DNA from: Gammaproteobacteria bacterium
GTDB lineage: Bacteria > Pseudomonadota > Gammaproteobacteria > AKS1
Direction of reading: 5' to 3'
Assembly (NCBI GenBank): GCA_027006175.1
Contig: JALTKS010000101.1
Location: forward strand, 55,596-119,595
Length of the DNA stretch: 64,000 nucleotides
Shown here piece by piece: positions 1 through 12,340 of this stretch. Each line of letters starts with the position of its first letter. Within the stretch, counting starts at the first letter, position 1. The notes beneath the pieces were generated by a model that had not been told where the DNA came from, made no database searches, and saw nothing but the letters and a program-made list of their open reading frames with translations. A program made the translations under genes and the position numbers.

Positions 1-483
1 TTCAATGGTTTGTCGAATCCACCAGGTTGCGTAAGTTGAAAAACGGAAACCACGTTCTGGATCAAATTTTTCAACTGCACGAATAAGACCAAGGTTGCCT
101 TCTTCGATTAAATCCAGCAGCGCAAGACCACGATTCATGTAACGACGGGCAATTTTAACCACCAGACGGAGATTACTCTCGATCATGCGCTTGCGACCGG
201 CTTCTTCACCGCGCTGCGCCATTCTGGCGTAGTGAACTTCTTCTTCTGCTGACAATAAGGGAGAGGCACCGATTTCACTCAGGTACAAACGGGTCGCATC
301 AGCTTCTGCGGGCCTGCCTTTGGCTTTTAGTTTATCGACGACTTTATGCTTTTCTGCCTTCACGGCTGAACTTGTATCAACTTCTGGCTCGGCTTCAATA
401 GGATCTACAATCATTTCACTGCCCTCCATTACGTCCGTCAACGCATCATCTGGTGCTTGCGAATTGGACTTCTTGTGCGGCAT
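1..483 (-). CDS. rpoS: RNA polymerase sigma factor RpoS, 5' part (cut by window edge)
   Basis: Stationary-phase/general stress sigma factor that directs core RNA polymerase to stress promoters. The 161 codons in the window read from ATG at 483 and stay open to base 1. The N-terminal ~55 residues are acidic and variable. Then comes the sigma70 region 1.2 start ([20 protein letters not shown], about residues 60-79), followed by region 2 with [32 protein letters not shown] and [14 protein letters not shown], the core-binding and -10-recognition helices. [10 protein letters not shown] distinguishes RpoS from RpoD. The start is supported by AAGGAG eight bases upstream (492-497) and by the family N-terminus. 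nlpD lies upstream in the same direction, as in most gammaproteobacteria, where rpoS promoters often sit in nlpD. Identity is certain; regions 3 and 4 lie outside the window. Confidence 0.97.
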   Translation of the reverse strand, partial: MPHKKSNSQAPDDALTDVMEGSEMIVDPIEAEPEVDTSSAVKAEKHKVVDKLKAKGRPAEADATRLYLSEIGASPLLSAEEEVHYARMAQRGEEAGRKRMIESNLRLVVKIARRYMNRGLALLDLIEEGNLGLIRAVEKFDPERGFRFSTYATWWIRQTIE

Positions 484-644
484 GGCCTTATCTCCTTGAA
501 AACGACTAAATCTCTCGATTTAACCTTACATTCTCTGACATATGACTCAATTAACCCTGTCTCAGTTCCAACAGGATTCCGCTCGCTTATTGTTATCGTT
601 ATAGCTATCGGCTTTTTTTGCTAATACTGAATACCCGTTGCCAA
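484..644 (-). promoter_or_regulatory. rpoS 5' leader / nlpD-rpoS spacer
   Basis: These 161 noncoding bases separate the nlpD stop from the rpoS start. In transcript sense they contain an AAGGAG ribosome binding site 8 nt before the ATG and a short inverted repeat CCTGTT..AACTGAGACAGG about 90 nt upstream. I see no strong sigma70 promoter. In enterics the rpoS leader folds onto its ribosome binding site and is opened by small RNAs. No homologous structure is obvious here, so translational control is only an inference from the gene's identity. Confidence 0.4.
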
Positions 645-1463
645 TTATCGGCGCTTGGGCAGGTATCGAAGTGGATCAACAGGGTTTCCATCACTGCGTA
701 TCTCAAAATGCAATTTAACCCGATCCGTACCGCTTCTTCCCATTTCAGCAATGCGCTGACCTTGCTTCACTTGCTGTCCTTCCTTCACAAGTAACTTTCG
801 GTTATGCGCGTAAGCACTTAAAAACCTTTCATTATGTTGAACAATAATAAGCCTACCATAGCCCCTAAGTCCACTCCCACTGTAAACTATTTTTCCCGCC
901 GCCGATGCTTTTACCGCCTGACCTAGGCGACCTGCGATATCAACGCCCTTTTTAGTTGCCGATTTTCTTGAAAACTTATTTATAATCATACCTTTAGCAG
1001 GCCACTGCCAGTATATACGCCCTTTGACATACCCCTGATTAGATGCACTTTTCTTCGTCTTTTTGCTCGCTTTCTTATTCTTTTTCAGGCTCTTAGATGA
1101 TTTTTTTTGTGTAGATTTGTAAGTTTTTTTCCTAACCTGGGCTTTTTTTGACTTTGCAGAATGACTAACGTGATGTTTTTTACTCGATTTAAGACGAATT
1201 TTTTGCCCCACATAAATGGTGTAAGGCTTTCTAATACCATTCAACCGAGCTAATTTTCTGAAGTCTTTTCGATGTTGAAAGGCGATGGAATAAAGCGTTT
1301 CACCACGACGAACTTTGTGAAAGCTAACATTTCGAGGAGCCGTGCTTCGAGCATGCTTGGAAACGGGAGCAAGACCGCTTTGCCCACCACAACCAGACAG
1401 TAAAACAAGACTACTGCCAAGCAAAACCGCCAACAGTAATGAAAAAAGCCTAACCACGCCCAC
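645..1463 (-). CDS. nlpD: NlpD-type LysM / degenerate M23 lipoprotein, amidase activator
   Basis: Outer-membrane murein hydrolase activator lipoprotein of 272 aa. The N-terminus is a lipoprotein signal peptide ending LLSGCGG (lipid-modified Cys at about 25). A LysM domain (about 48-92, [14 protein letters not shown]) binds peptidoglycan. A very Lys/Ser-rich linker (about 93-143) follows, then a LytM/M23 domain (about 172-268). The M23 metal ligands are degenerate: the HxxxD position reads KKGVD and the HxH position reads HFE. This is typical of NlpD/EnvC proteins that do not cut murein but activate amidases such as AmiC at the septum. It overlaps the pcm stop by 14 nt and precedes rpoS. Identity is very likely; the amidase partner is known for the family and not shown here. 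Confidence 0.93.
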   Translation of the reverse strand: MGVVRLFSLLLAVLLGSSLVLLSGCGGQSGLAPVSKHARSTAPRNVSFHKVRRGETLYSIAFQHRKDFRKLARLNGIRKPYTIYVGQKIRLKSSKKHHVSHSAKSKKAQVRKKTYKSTQKKSSKSLKKNKKASKKTKKSASNQGYVKGRIYWQWPAKGMIINKFSRKSATKKGVDIAGRLGQAVKASAAGKIVYSGSGLRGYGRLIIVQHNERFLSAYAHNRKLLVKEGQQVKQGQRIAEMGRSGTDRVKLHFEIRSDGNPVDPLRYLPKRR

Positions 1464-2115
1464 CTAACAATGGTACGAAGCTAACAAGATCGAGATGTTG
1501 GGAATCAAATCCCTCTTCGGTGCGTGTAACAACGAGTAATTGCTGCTCGCCCTGTTGCGCCCCCACCGGAATCACTAATCTACCGCCTATTTTAAGCTGA
1601 TCAAAGAGCGGTTTTGGAACTTGTGACGGTGCCGCTGTAACAATAATCCCGTCATAGGGTGCATAATCCTCCCAACCCCAGTTTCCATCACTGTATTTAA
1701 GGCGAATATTTCTTAAGCCTAATTCCTGAAAACGTAATCGCGCCTGCTGTTGCAATGCTTCAATGCGCTCAACGCTATAAACACGTTTTACTAACCGTGA
1801 CAGAATAGCCGTTTGATAACCTGAGCCAGTACCAATCTCCATGACTTTTTCCAACGGCCCTGCTTCTAATAGCGCTTCTGTCATACGTGCAACAATATAG
1901 GGCTGTGAAATGGTTTGCCCTAGCCCAATTGGTAATGCGGTGTCTTCATAAGCGCGTGTTGCCATCGCTTCATCAACAAAGATATGCCGTGGTGTGCTAC
2001 GCATCACATCAAGAATGGCGTTATTATTAATTCCTTTTTCACGCAAACGCTCAATTAAGCGATCCCGTGTGCGCTGCGAGGTCATACCAATACCTTGATG
2101 GCGAAGCTCGTTCAC
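1450..2115 (-). CDS. pcm: Protein-L-isoaspartate O-methyltransferase
   Basis: Cytosolic SAM-dependent enzyme that methylates isoaspartyl residues formed in ageing proteins, starting their repair. It is 221 aa, close to the usual 208-225. Visible signatures are [37 protein letters not shown] and the SAM-binding motif [15 protein letters not shown] (about 92-106), with the family motif [10 protein letters not shown]. The start is GTG at 2115, overlapping the surE stop as GTGA, so translation is probably coupled; an internal Met at residue 11 is an alternative. It lies in the conserved surE-pcm-nlpD-rpoS stress cluster. Confidence 0.96.
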   Translation of the reverse strand: MNELRHQGIGMTSQRTRDRLIERLREKGINNNAILDVMRSTPRHIFVDEAMATRAYEDTALPIGLGQTISQPYIVARMTEALLEAGPLEKVMEIGTGSGYQTAILSRLVKRVYSVERIEALQQQARLRFQELGLRNIRLKYSDGNWGWEDYAPYDGIIVTAAPSQVPKPLFDQLKIGGRLVIPVGAQQGEQQLLVVTRTEEGFDSQHLDLVSFVPLLGGRG

Positions 2116-2864
2116 GCCTTCACACCCTCTAGCCAGTTTGCAACCACATCAAGCGACTCATAATGCGTCATGTCGATCTGTAAAGGGGTAACAGAGATGC
2201 TGTTATTCGCCACCGCATGAAAATCCGTGCCAGGACCTGCATCCTGTTTCTCACCGGGAGGACCTACCCAGAAAATAGGTTTACCTCGTGGATCTTTATC
2301 GCGGTAAACCGGCTCAGCCTTGTGACGATGCCCCAACCGCGTCGCAATAAAGCCCTTTATTTCAGCCCAGGGAAGATCGGGGACATTAATATTTAAAATC
2401 GTGTTGGCGGGCAATGGTTGCTGTGCCAATTGATCAATTATCACCTCTACGGCACGTGCAGCAGAGTCATAATGGCGTAGCGTTTCACCTGAAAGCGACA
2501 CGGCAATCGCCGGTAATCCCAAAAACCGCCCTTCTACCGCAGCAGCGACGGTTCCAGAATAAAGGACATCGTCACCCATATTTGCACCGGCATTTATCCC
2601 GGCAATGACCATATCCGGCTCTTCATCGAGCAAACCGGTGATGGCAAGGTGTACACAATCGGTGGGGGTACCTTCAACACTGATAAAGCCGTTATCTTTC
2701 TCCGTGGCGCGCAAGGGGCTGTCGAGAGTCAATGAGTTACTGGCACCGCTACGATTTCTATCTGGAGCGACCACGGTTAAATCTGCTTTATTTTTGAGAG
2801 CCTGGTGAAGACAGATAATCCCTTCTGCCTGATAACCATCGTCATTACTTAACAAAATACGCAT
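2112..2864 (-). CDS. surE: 5'/3'-nucleotidase SurE
   Basis: Metal-dependent nucleoside monophosphatase/exopolyphosphatase of the SurE family, 250 aa (usual about 250). The N-terminus [16 protein letters not shown] carries the paired Asp metal ligands at 8-9. SGASNSLTL holds the metal-binding Ser loop, and [11 protein letters not shown] and [19 protein letters not shown] are hallmark motifs of the active site. It is the first gene of surE-pcm-nlpD-rpoS on this strand, 68 bp from the divergent Smr gene. The family role is nucleotide-pool housekeeping in stationary phase. Confidence 0.96.
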   Translation of the reverse strand: MRILLSNDDGYQAEGIICLHQALKNKADLTVVAPDRNRSGASNSLTLDSPLRATEKDNGFISVEGTPTDCVHLAITGLLDEEPDMVIAGINAGANMGDDVLYSGTVAAAVEGRFLGLPAIAVSLSGETLRHYDSAARAVEVIIDQLAQQPLPANTILNINVPDLPWAEIKGFIATRLGHRHKAEPVYRDKDPRGKPIFWVGPPGEKQDAGPGTDFHAVANNSISVTPLQIDMTHYESLDVVANWLEGVKA

Positions 2865-2932
2865 ATGCCCAGAATAACAGAAAATACTTATGCTAACATT
2901 ATCATCAATTTGAGCATGCTTTAATAAAGAAT

Positions 2933-3475
2933 ATGGCTGATAAACCTAAAATATCGGATGCCGACAAGGCCTTGTTCCGTGAACAAACCACAGGGGCACG
3001 TAAACTTCAGGATGACAAAGTCCATCATGCCAAAAAACCGGTTAAACCTATCCCTGCTCAGCGTATCGCGGATGATCGTCAGGTGCTTGATGACATGTTC
3101 TCGGACGAAAGTTATGCCGAGGATGTTGAAACCGGTGAAGAGTTACTCTTTGTTCGTGAAGGCTTGCAGCAGCAACTGATTAAAAAATTACGTCGCGGTC
3201 AACTCAGTGTCACCGCAGAACTGGATTTACATGGTTATATTGTTCCTGAAGCCCGAATTGCCTTAACCGAGTTTTTAAAAGATTGTCGCCGTCATGGTGA
3301 TCGCTGTGTGCGAATTGTGCATGGTAAGGGGCATGGTTCACGGCAAAAGTTACCGGTTCTCAAAAACAAAGTGAATGCCTGGTTGCAACAACGAGATGAA
3401 ATACTGGCATTTTGTTCAGCGCGCCCTGCCGATGGGGGAACCGGTGCAGTTTATGTCTTGTTAAAACGGTTGTAA
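2933..3475 (+). CDS. Smr-domain protein (SmrA/SmrB-like putative endonuclease)
   Basis: 180-aa cytosolic protein. The first ~85 residues are charged and low in structure. The C-terminal Smr domain (about 95-178) shows the two family motifs, ELDLHGY and [10 protein letters not shown], and ends in [13 protein letters not shown]. Smr domains are found alone in bacteria and at the C-terminus of MutS2 and act as nucleases. E. coli SmrB cuts mRNA at collided ribosomes, while SmrA is less understood. The LDLHG motif and HGKG version do not let me decide between SmrA and SmrB. It is the only plus-strand gene in the first 30 kb. Its 3' end overlaps the convergent truD by 25 nt. Confidence 0.85.
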   Translation: MADKPKISDADKALFREQTTGARKLQDDKVHHAKKPVKPIPAQRIADDRQVLDDMFSDESYAEDVETGEELLFVREGLQQQLIKKLRRGQLSVTAELDLHGYIVPEARIALTEFLKDCRRHGDRCVRIVHGKGHGSRQKLPVLKNKVNAWLQQRDEILAFCSARPADGGTGAVYVLLKRL

Positions 3476-4515
3476 TCACTCGCATCAAATAACTCACGAA
3501 TGACCGAGGTTGCGTAGCACCCTGCCGGCAAACCAAAACGGCATTTAACGCCGTTGTCATTTTCCTCAAGACTAAAATCGCTCGGCACTAATCGCAGTTC
3601 ACGGCGTTCCATTTTTAAACCGGCTTTCTCGAGCCCTGCACACCACTCTGGAAACGCTACAGGCAATTGCTCTTCCAGCTGCTTTACTTCATGCGCTACG
3701 GGTAGTTCTCCTTGACCCCATAATGGTGCCGTAGGATGAATTTCACCGGATGCTAAACGCTGTGCCAGTTCATCATTAAGTTCTTCGACTGGAAAAAAAC
3801 CGCGACGCCCCGTTCGCAAACAGATGTCACCGACTTGTAGTGTATTCCAGTTACCAACCTTAACGCGCTCGGCCAAAATATAATTAAACAATAATGAGCG
3901 TGCTGTTGATAAATAGAGCGATCGCTGATGGCGTTTAATGCGCCGATCACCTTCAAACATGGCTTTGGCTTTGTTTAAATTAGCACCGGCATGGCCAAAA
4001 CGTTGGCTAGCAAAAAAATTAGGTACACCGTATTGTTTGATTGCGTTAGCACGTTGCATGAGTGCTTCGCTATCAACATCAATGTCTCTAATCTGTATCG
4101 TGAAACGATTTCCTAACAATGTGCCACGACGCAATTTCCGTGAGTGACGCTTTACCTCGATGATTTCAATTTCATCAGAAGCCAAGGCTTGCCAATCAGG
4201 TTCTTCTGTTGTGGGAAGGTGAACGCTAAACCATTGTGTCGTCAGTGCATGGCGATCTTTCATACCGGCATAACTCACTGCCATTGATTTAACGCCCGCC
4301 AGTTTTTGCAACTGCTTGGCGACAAAGTCCGTATTGGTATGGCGCTTACGGATCTTTAACCACACATGCTCACCTTCGCCATCCGGTTCAAGCAACGGAA
4401 TTTCATCCACAATATAATCTTCAGCATGTTCCCGCAGTATTCCCTTCGCAACAGGACCACCATGGGCATAAGGTGTTTGTAATGCAATGACGAGGCATTG
4501 CTCAAGAGTTTTCAT
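3451..4515 (-). CDS. truD: tRNA pseudouridine(13) synthase TruD
   Basis: Makes pseudouridine at position 13 of tRNA-Glu and related tRNAs. The 354 aa match the family (E. coli 349). Key features are the N-terminal motif GILREHAEDYIVDEIPL, the catalytic-Asp motif AGMKDRHALTTQWFSVH (about 80-96), the FASQRFGHAGANLNKA segment and the TRUD insertion domain around 160-280. It sits between surE and ispF, as in many gammaproteobacteria, 12 bp downstream of ispF. Its last eight codons are antisense to the end of the Smr gene, leaving no room for an intergenic terminator. Confidence 0.95.
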   Translation of the reverse strand: MKTLEQCLVIALQTPYAHGGPVAKGILREHAEDYIVDEIPLLEPDGEGEHVWLKIRKRHTNTDFVAKQLQKLAGVKSMAVSYAGMKDRHALTTQWFSVHLPTTEEPDWQALASDEIEIIEVKRHSRKLRRGTLLGNRFTIQIRDIDVDSEALMQRANAIKQYGVPNFFASQRFGHAGANLNKAKAMFEGDRRIKRHQRSLYLSTARSLLFNYILAERVKVGNWNTLQVGDICLRTGRRGFFPVEELNDELAQRLASGEIHPTAPLWGQGELPVAHEVKQLEEQLPVAFPEWCAGLEKAGLKMERRELRLVPSDFSLEENDNGVKCRFGLPAGCYATSVIRELFDASDYNRFNKT

Positions 4516-4527
4516 TGGAAGGACTTT

Positions 4528-4995
4528 TTAATCAAGCAAGACAACAGCAGTGGCAGCGATACCTTCGCCTCGCCCGGTAAAACCCAGCTTTTCCGTTGTG
4601 GTTGCTTTGACATTAATATCATCAAGTTCAAGCTTACAATCGCTGGCGATATTTTTACGCATATCGATAATGTAGCTAGCAAGCCTGGGGGCTTGTGCAA
4701 TAACAGTGCAGTCGATATTCACAATACTTAGGTTCTTATCAATCAACAGTGCCATCACATCGCGTAATAACTGTCGGCTATCGGCACCCGCATAGGCCGG
4801 ATCGGTATCAGGAAAATGTTGACCAATGTCACCAAGCGCCGCCGCACCGAGTAATGCATCGCAAATGGCATGTAGTAAGACATCTGCATCAGAATGACCG
4901 GCAAGACCTTTGTCATGGGGAATCGTGACACCACCCAGGATAAGCGGTCGCCCTTCTGTAAAGGCATGAACATCAAGACCTTGACCAATTCGCAT
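4528..4995 (-). CDS. ispF: 2-C-methyl-D-erythritol 2,4-cyclodiphosphate synthase
   Basis: Fifth step of the MEP isoprenoid pathway: CDP-ME 2-phosphate is cyclised to MEcPP with loss of CMP. 155 aa, the usual size of this trimeric zinc enzyme. [12 protein letters not shown] holds the Asp8/His10 zinc ligands, [19 protein letters not shown] holds the third ligand and the substrate loop, and [11 protein letters not shown] and the C-terminal [19 protein letters not shown] are family signatures. It starts two bases after the ispD stop and is surely co-translated with it. dxr at 24.1 kb is an earlier step of the same pathway. Confidence 0.97.
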   Translation of the reverse strand: MRIGQGLDVHAFTEGRPLILGGVTIPHDKGLAGHSDADVLLHAICDALLGAAALGDIGQHFPDTDPAYAGADSRQLLRDVMALLIDKNLSIVNIDCTVIAQAPRLASYIIDMRKNIASDCKLELDDINVKATTTEKLGFTGRGEGIAATAVVLLD

Positions 4996-4997
4996 GG

Positions 4998-5702
4998 CTA
5001 TTTCCTTTGACTTAAATAAAATTCAGCTAACGCCAAATCTTCAGGTCGGGTTATTTTAATATTATCAGCACTGCCTTCGAGCATCAGCGGCGCATAACCC
5101 GCGTGTTCAATGGCAGAGGCATCATCAGTGACCAGATAACCATCATTCAAGGCATTGTTGAGTGCCTCTTTTAACATACCATAGCGAAACATTTGCGGTG
5201 TCAGTGCGCGCCAGAGATATTCTCGATCAACTGTTTGTTCAACCACATTAACCGGATCGATTTTTTTAATTGTGTCATGAACAGGCGCACCGAGTAAGCC
5301 ACCCACAGGGTGTGTTGCCATGGTAATTAATAGTTTATCAAGATCATCTTTCTGTAAGCAGGGTCGCGCGGCATCATGCACCAGCACCCAGTCCTGCTCA
5401 TCGGCAAACTCTTGCAGTCCGTCCATCGCATTCAATACAGAATGACAACGTTCATCGCCACCTTTAACGGTCATAACAGGCCGATCTGTTTTGAAATGTA
5501 AATCAGGCCAGTAGTGATCGTGTTCAGCAAGTACTACAACCACGCCACTAATACGTGGATGATGAATAAAACAGTCGAGTGTTTTTTCTAACACCGTTTT
5601 ACCATTCAGTTTGAGATATTGCTTGGGACAATCGGCATTCATTCTGGCGCCGATACCCGCTGCAGGAATAATGACCCAGAATTTTTGTTCAACAACCGTC
5701 AT
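4998..5702 (-). CDS. ispD: 2-C-methyl-D-erythritol 4-phosphate cytidylyltransferase
   Basis: Third step of the MEP pathway: MEP plus CTP gives CDP-methylerythritol. 234 aa. The CTP-binding motif [18 protein letters not shown] (about 13-30), the [10 protein letters not shown] motif and [11 protein letters not shown] (about 190-200) are all present and typical. The start overlaps the ftsB stop by 4 nt (ATGA), and ispF follows after two bases, giving a tight ftsB-ispD-ispF unit as in E. coli. It uses CTP, the product of nearby pyrG. Confidence 0.97.
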   Translation of the reverse strand: MTVVEQKFWVIIPAAGIGARMNADCPKQYLKLNGKTVLEKTLDCFIHHPRISGVVVVLAEHDHYWPDLHFKTDRPVMTVKGGDERCHSVLNAMDGLQEFADEQDWVLVHDAARPCLQKDDLDKLLITMATHPVGGLLGAPVHDTIKKIDPVNVVEQTVDREYLWRALTPQMFRYGMLKEALNNALNDGYLVTDDASAIEHAGYAPLMLEGSADNIKITRPEDLALAEFYLSQRK

Positions 5703-5989
5703 TTTGTTTCCGGTTTTTCTTGATCGATGACTTGAAAGAAGGTTTCGTCTTTTTTGATCATACCCAATTCATTACGGGCACGTTCTTCGATAGCGCCAAG
5801 ACCTTGTTTAAAATCCCTGACTTCGGCTTCAAGGGCGGCATTGCGCTCACTAAGTTGTTTGTTCTCAGCTTGTTGCTTTTCTATTTGCTGCTTAAGCTGA
5901 TGAACTTCAGCAAGACTCCCCTCACCTACCCACAGACTAAGTTGTAGGGTAATGAATAAAACAAGTAAACCCGCTAATAGCCATTTCAT
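5699..5989 (-). CDS. ftsB: Cell division protein FtsB
   Basis: Small bitopic inner-membrane divisome protein that works with FtsL and FtsQ. 96 aa (family 90-110). The N-terminal hydrophobic segment at about 3-21 (KWLLAGLLVLFITLQLSLWV) is the transmembrane helix. A Glu/Gln/Leu-rich coiled coil runs from about 28 to 65, and RNELGMIKKDETFFQVI is the conserved C-terminal part of the DivIC/FtsB family. Its position between eno and ispD is the standard gammaproteobacterial one, with only 27 bp to eno. Confidence 0.94.
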   Translation of the reverse strand: MKWLLAGLLVLFITLQLSLWVGEGSLAEVHQLKQQIEKQQAENKQLSERNAALEAEVRDFKQGLGAIEERARNELGMIKKDETFFQVIDQEKPETK

Positions 5990-6016
5990 ACTTGTTGGGG
6001 AGTCCGCTTCTCACAA

Positions 6017-7321
<1,305 letters not shown>

Positions 7322-7359
7322 TTAAAATTAAAATAAAGTTAAATAATACTCGTTCAATG

Positions 7360-9839
<2,480 letters not shown>

Positions 9840-9848
9840 TTAATTGGA

Positions 9849-9926
9849 AATCCCGTCGAAATTATTGAGCAAAAATTGCATTGCTGGACGGGATTACATG
9901 TTACCAGCACCCCCGTGAATACTCAA
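9849..9926 (-). promoter_or_regulatory. pyrG promoter with C-rich start region and RBS-pairing hairpin
   Basis: On the minus strand TTGAGT (9921-9926) and TAACAT (9898-9903) are separated by exactly 17 nt, a sigma70-like promoter. The bases 6-8 nt after the -10 are CCC (9892-9890), followed by G at 9889. The 9-nt arm AATCCCGTC (9887-9895) is perfectly complementary to GACGGGATT (9849-9857), which contains the only Shine-Dalgarno-like GGGA before the pyrG ATG. Sequence and pairing are seen directly. That start choice among C and G controls the hairpin, as in enteric pyrC/pyrD, is inference. Confidence 0.55.
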
Positions 9927-9982
9927 TGAGCACAAGCCTTTCCAGGCATAATAAATCCAGAATCAGTCGCTTGCAGTGATAT

Positions 9983-11314
9983 TTAGTGATTGGGCTGCCA
10001 ATCGAGTTCAAAACCGGTCATTTCGCCTGACGCAACGAAGGGTTCACAGATACACAGCCCCGGAATAGCCGCCAACTCATCATTCACATAGACCAACGGG
10101 GTTCGATTGCGTTGCCAGGGTGGAATGCCGGCTTCCTGAAACAGCTTTTTGAGGCTGGTATGGCTGTTTTTCCCCGCAGGCTGGCATCGTTCACCGCCAC
10201 GGCGGTATTTAAGGCTTGTTTGTCCTTGTAAGAACACCCCACGCCCTTTTACCGAGTGTGACAATAGCGTCCCTGATGATGCTGGTAACACGAACCTCTC
10301 CCCGGGTTGCCAATCCAGACTCAAATTAGCATCGAGCTCAAGCAAGGGGTTCATGGCATAAAGGCGATCGCGATAACGTCGTACTTCACAGCCCTGCCAT
10401 GACACACAGGGATTTCGGTCTTCTGCAGCATGAATCACATCATGCTGAAGCTGGGCAAGTTTCTTTGCTGAAGGTGGTCGCATGCCAAGATGCTCAAGCC
10501 AATACCGCAATACATTTCTTTGTCGTGCAAGAGACAGACTGAGCAAGCCTGTGATCACAAGGGTACCGTTTGAATCTATCAGTGTTTCACTATCTTGTTC
10601 CGCTAACTCAGCCAATAATTGCTGTGCCTCGGCTTGTTGAGATGCCACCCGTAATACGGTGCTATCCAATGAAGGCCAGCGTTCACGCAGTAATGGTAAA
10701 ACATCATTACGCAATAAATTACGGTCAAAACGGGTTTCTTGATTGGATGGATCATCAATCCATTGCAAGCCTTGCTGTTGTGCATAATTTTGCAATGCCA
10801 TATAAGGGATATTTAATAACGGACGATATAAATGACCTTGTCCTAACTCGCTCAATTCAGGCATGGCAGATAAACCACGTGTCCCTGCCCCACGTAACAA
10901 CTGTAAAAAAACAGTTTCACTTTGATCGCGCTGGTGTTGTGCCGTTAGCATCACTTCTTTATGAGAAATTAATGATGCCAAGGCATCATATCGTGCCTTA
11001 CGCGCCGCCGCTTCAGGACTTTCGCCTTTTGCCGCCTCAGCATCCACATGCAGAACCGTTAAGGGAATATCAAGCTGCTGACAGATGCTTTCACAATGCG
11101 CTGCCCAGTTGTGTGAGGATGATTGCAAACCATGTTCAACATAGACCGCCTTAATTTGCGTATCGATCGTATCTCGACATTGGGCAATGGCATGCAGTAA
11201 AACATGAGAGTCCATACCACCACTGAAGGCAACCCAGTAACATGATGGCTGAGCGCTTAAACGCAAACTACATGAGCGAAGCGCATCATGCAGTTGCTGA
11301 GATGAAAAAGACAT
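9983..11314 (-). CDS. tilS: tRNA(Ile)-lysidine synthase TilS
   Basis: Converts C34 of the CAU anticodon of tRNA-Ile2 to lysidine, changing its codon from AUG to AUA; essential in most bacteria. 443 aa. The PP-loop ATP-pyrophosphatase motif is VAFSGGMDSHVLLHA (about 28-42). Further N-domain signatures are TAQHQRDQSETVFLQLLRGAGTRGLSAMP and the IDDPSN motif. The middle TilS substrate-binding domain and the C-terminal domain (KYRRGGERCQPAG, LKKLFQEAGIPPWQR) are complete. It starts 9 bp after accA and is probably co-transcribed with accA-dnaE. Confidence 0.95.
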   Translation of the reverse strand: MSFSSQQLHDALRSCSLRLSAQPSCYWVAFSGGMDSHVLLHAIAQCRDTIDTQIKAVYVEHGLQSSSHNWAAHCESICQQLDIPLTVLHVDAEAAKGESPEAAARKARYDALASLISHKEVMLTAQHQRDQSETVFLQLLRGAGTRGLSAMPELSELGQGHLYRPLLNIPYMALQNYAQQQGLQWIDDPSNQETRFDRNLLRNDVLPLLRERWPSLDSTVLRVASQQAEAQQLLAELAEQDSETLIDSNGTLVITGLLSLSLARQRNVLRYWLEHLGMRPPSAKKLAQLQHDVIHAAEDRNPCVSWQGCEVRRYRDRLYAMNPLLELDANLSLDWQPGERFVLPASSGTLLSHSVKGRGVFLQGQTSLKYRRGGERCQPAGKNSHTSLKKLFQEAGIPPWQRNRTPLVYVNDELAAIPGLCICEPFVASGEMTGFELDWQPNH

Positions 11315-11323
11315 GAGCGTGTC

Positions 11324-12283
11324 TTATTGTTCCTGATAATTACCGATGCTTGATAGACGTTCGTAACGTTGCTCCAACAAACGATCAATTGGCGTACGTG
11401 CCATCGCATCGAGCGATTCAATAAGTGAGTGTTTGAGGGTTCGCGCCATGGTATCCATGTCACGATGAGCACCGCCTAACGGTTCAGGAATAATGGAATC
11501 GATTAATTCCAGTTCTTTTAAACGTTCAGCAGTGATACCCATAGCTTCCGCTGCATCAGAGGCTTTTTCTGCACTCTTCCATAAAATGGAAGCACAGCCT
11601 TCTGGCGAGATCACCGAGTACGTGCTGTACTGCAACATGTTCAAGCGATCACCAACACCAATAGCAAGTGCGCCACCTGAACCACCTTCACCGATCACGG
11701 TACAAATAATCGGTGTCTTTAAGTCGGCAAGTACAAACAGGTTACGTGCAATCGCTTCACTTTGACCGCGTTCTTCCGCACCGATTCCAGGATATGCGCC
11801 GGGAGTATCAATAAATGTTAAAACTGGCAATGAAAAACGTTCTGCCATTTGCATTAAACGCAGCGCTTTACGATAACCTTCTGGTCGAGGCATTCCAAAG
11901 TTACGTTTAATCTTTTCTTTGGTGTCACGTCCTTTTTGCTGACCAATCACCATCACAGGTCGATCATCAATACGCGCAATCCCCCCCACAATGGCATGGT
12001 CATCTGCGTAGGCACGATCACCATGCAGTTCTTCAAAGTCATCAAAGATACGTTCAATATAATCCAAGGTATAAGGGCGTTGAGGATGACGAGCGAGTTG
12101 AGAAACCTGCCAGGCATCAAGACCACTAAAAATAGATTCTGTCAGCGTTCGACTCTTCTCTTGCAGGCGCTGGATTTCATCACTGATATTAATTTCAGTG
12201 TCATCCCCTACATAGCGAAGCTCTTCGATTTTAGCTTCAAGTTCAGCGATAGGCTGTTCAAATTCAAGAAAATTCATGTCCAT
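11324..12283 (-). CDS. accA: Acetyl-CoA carboxylase carboxyltransferase subunit alpha
   Basis: Alpha subunit of the carboxyltransferase that moves CO2 from carboxybiotin to acetyl-CoA, the first committed step of fatty acid synthesis; it pairs with AccD, encoded elsewhere. 319 aa, exactly the E. coli length. N-terminal [19 protein letters not shown] coiled coil, then the crotonase-fold core with [43 protein letters not shown] and the oxyanion Gly-Gly in [15 protein letters not shown]. Gene order dnaE-accA-tilS is conserved. Confidence 0.97.
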   Translation of the reverse strand: MDMNFLEFEQPIAELEAKIEELRYVGDDTEINISDEIQRLQEKSRTLTESIFSGLDAWQVSQLARHPQRPYTLDYIERIFDDFEELHGDRAYADDHAIVGGIARIDDRPVMVIGQQKGRDTKEKIKRNFGMPRPEGYRKALRLMQMAERFSLPVLTFIDTPGAYPGIGAEERGQSEAIARNLFVLADLKTPIICTVIGEGGSGGALAIGVGDRLNMLQYSTYSVISPEGCASILWKSAEKASDAAEAMGITAERLKELELIDSIIPEPLGGAHRDMDTMARTLKHSLIESLDAMARTPIDRLLEQRYERLSSIGNYQEQ

Positions 12284-12340
12284 AACTATAAAATACCGGA
12301 TCTTGGCGTAAAGGGCAAAATACGCCGCGCTTAATAATGT

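Noticed and set aside
10570-11154. 194-aa ORF on the plus strand inside tilS
   Set aside because: It is fully antisense to the conserved PP-loop domain of tilS, with odd His-rich composition, no family motif and no ribosome site.
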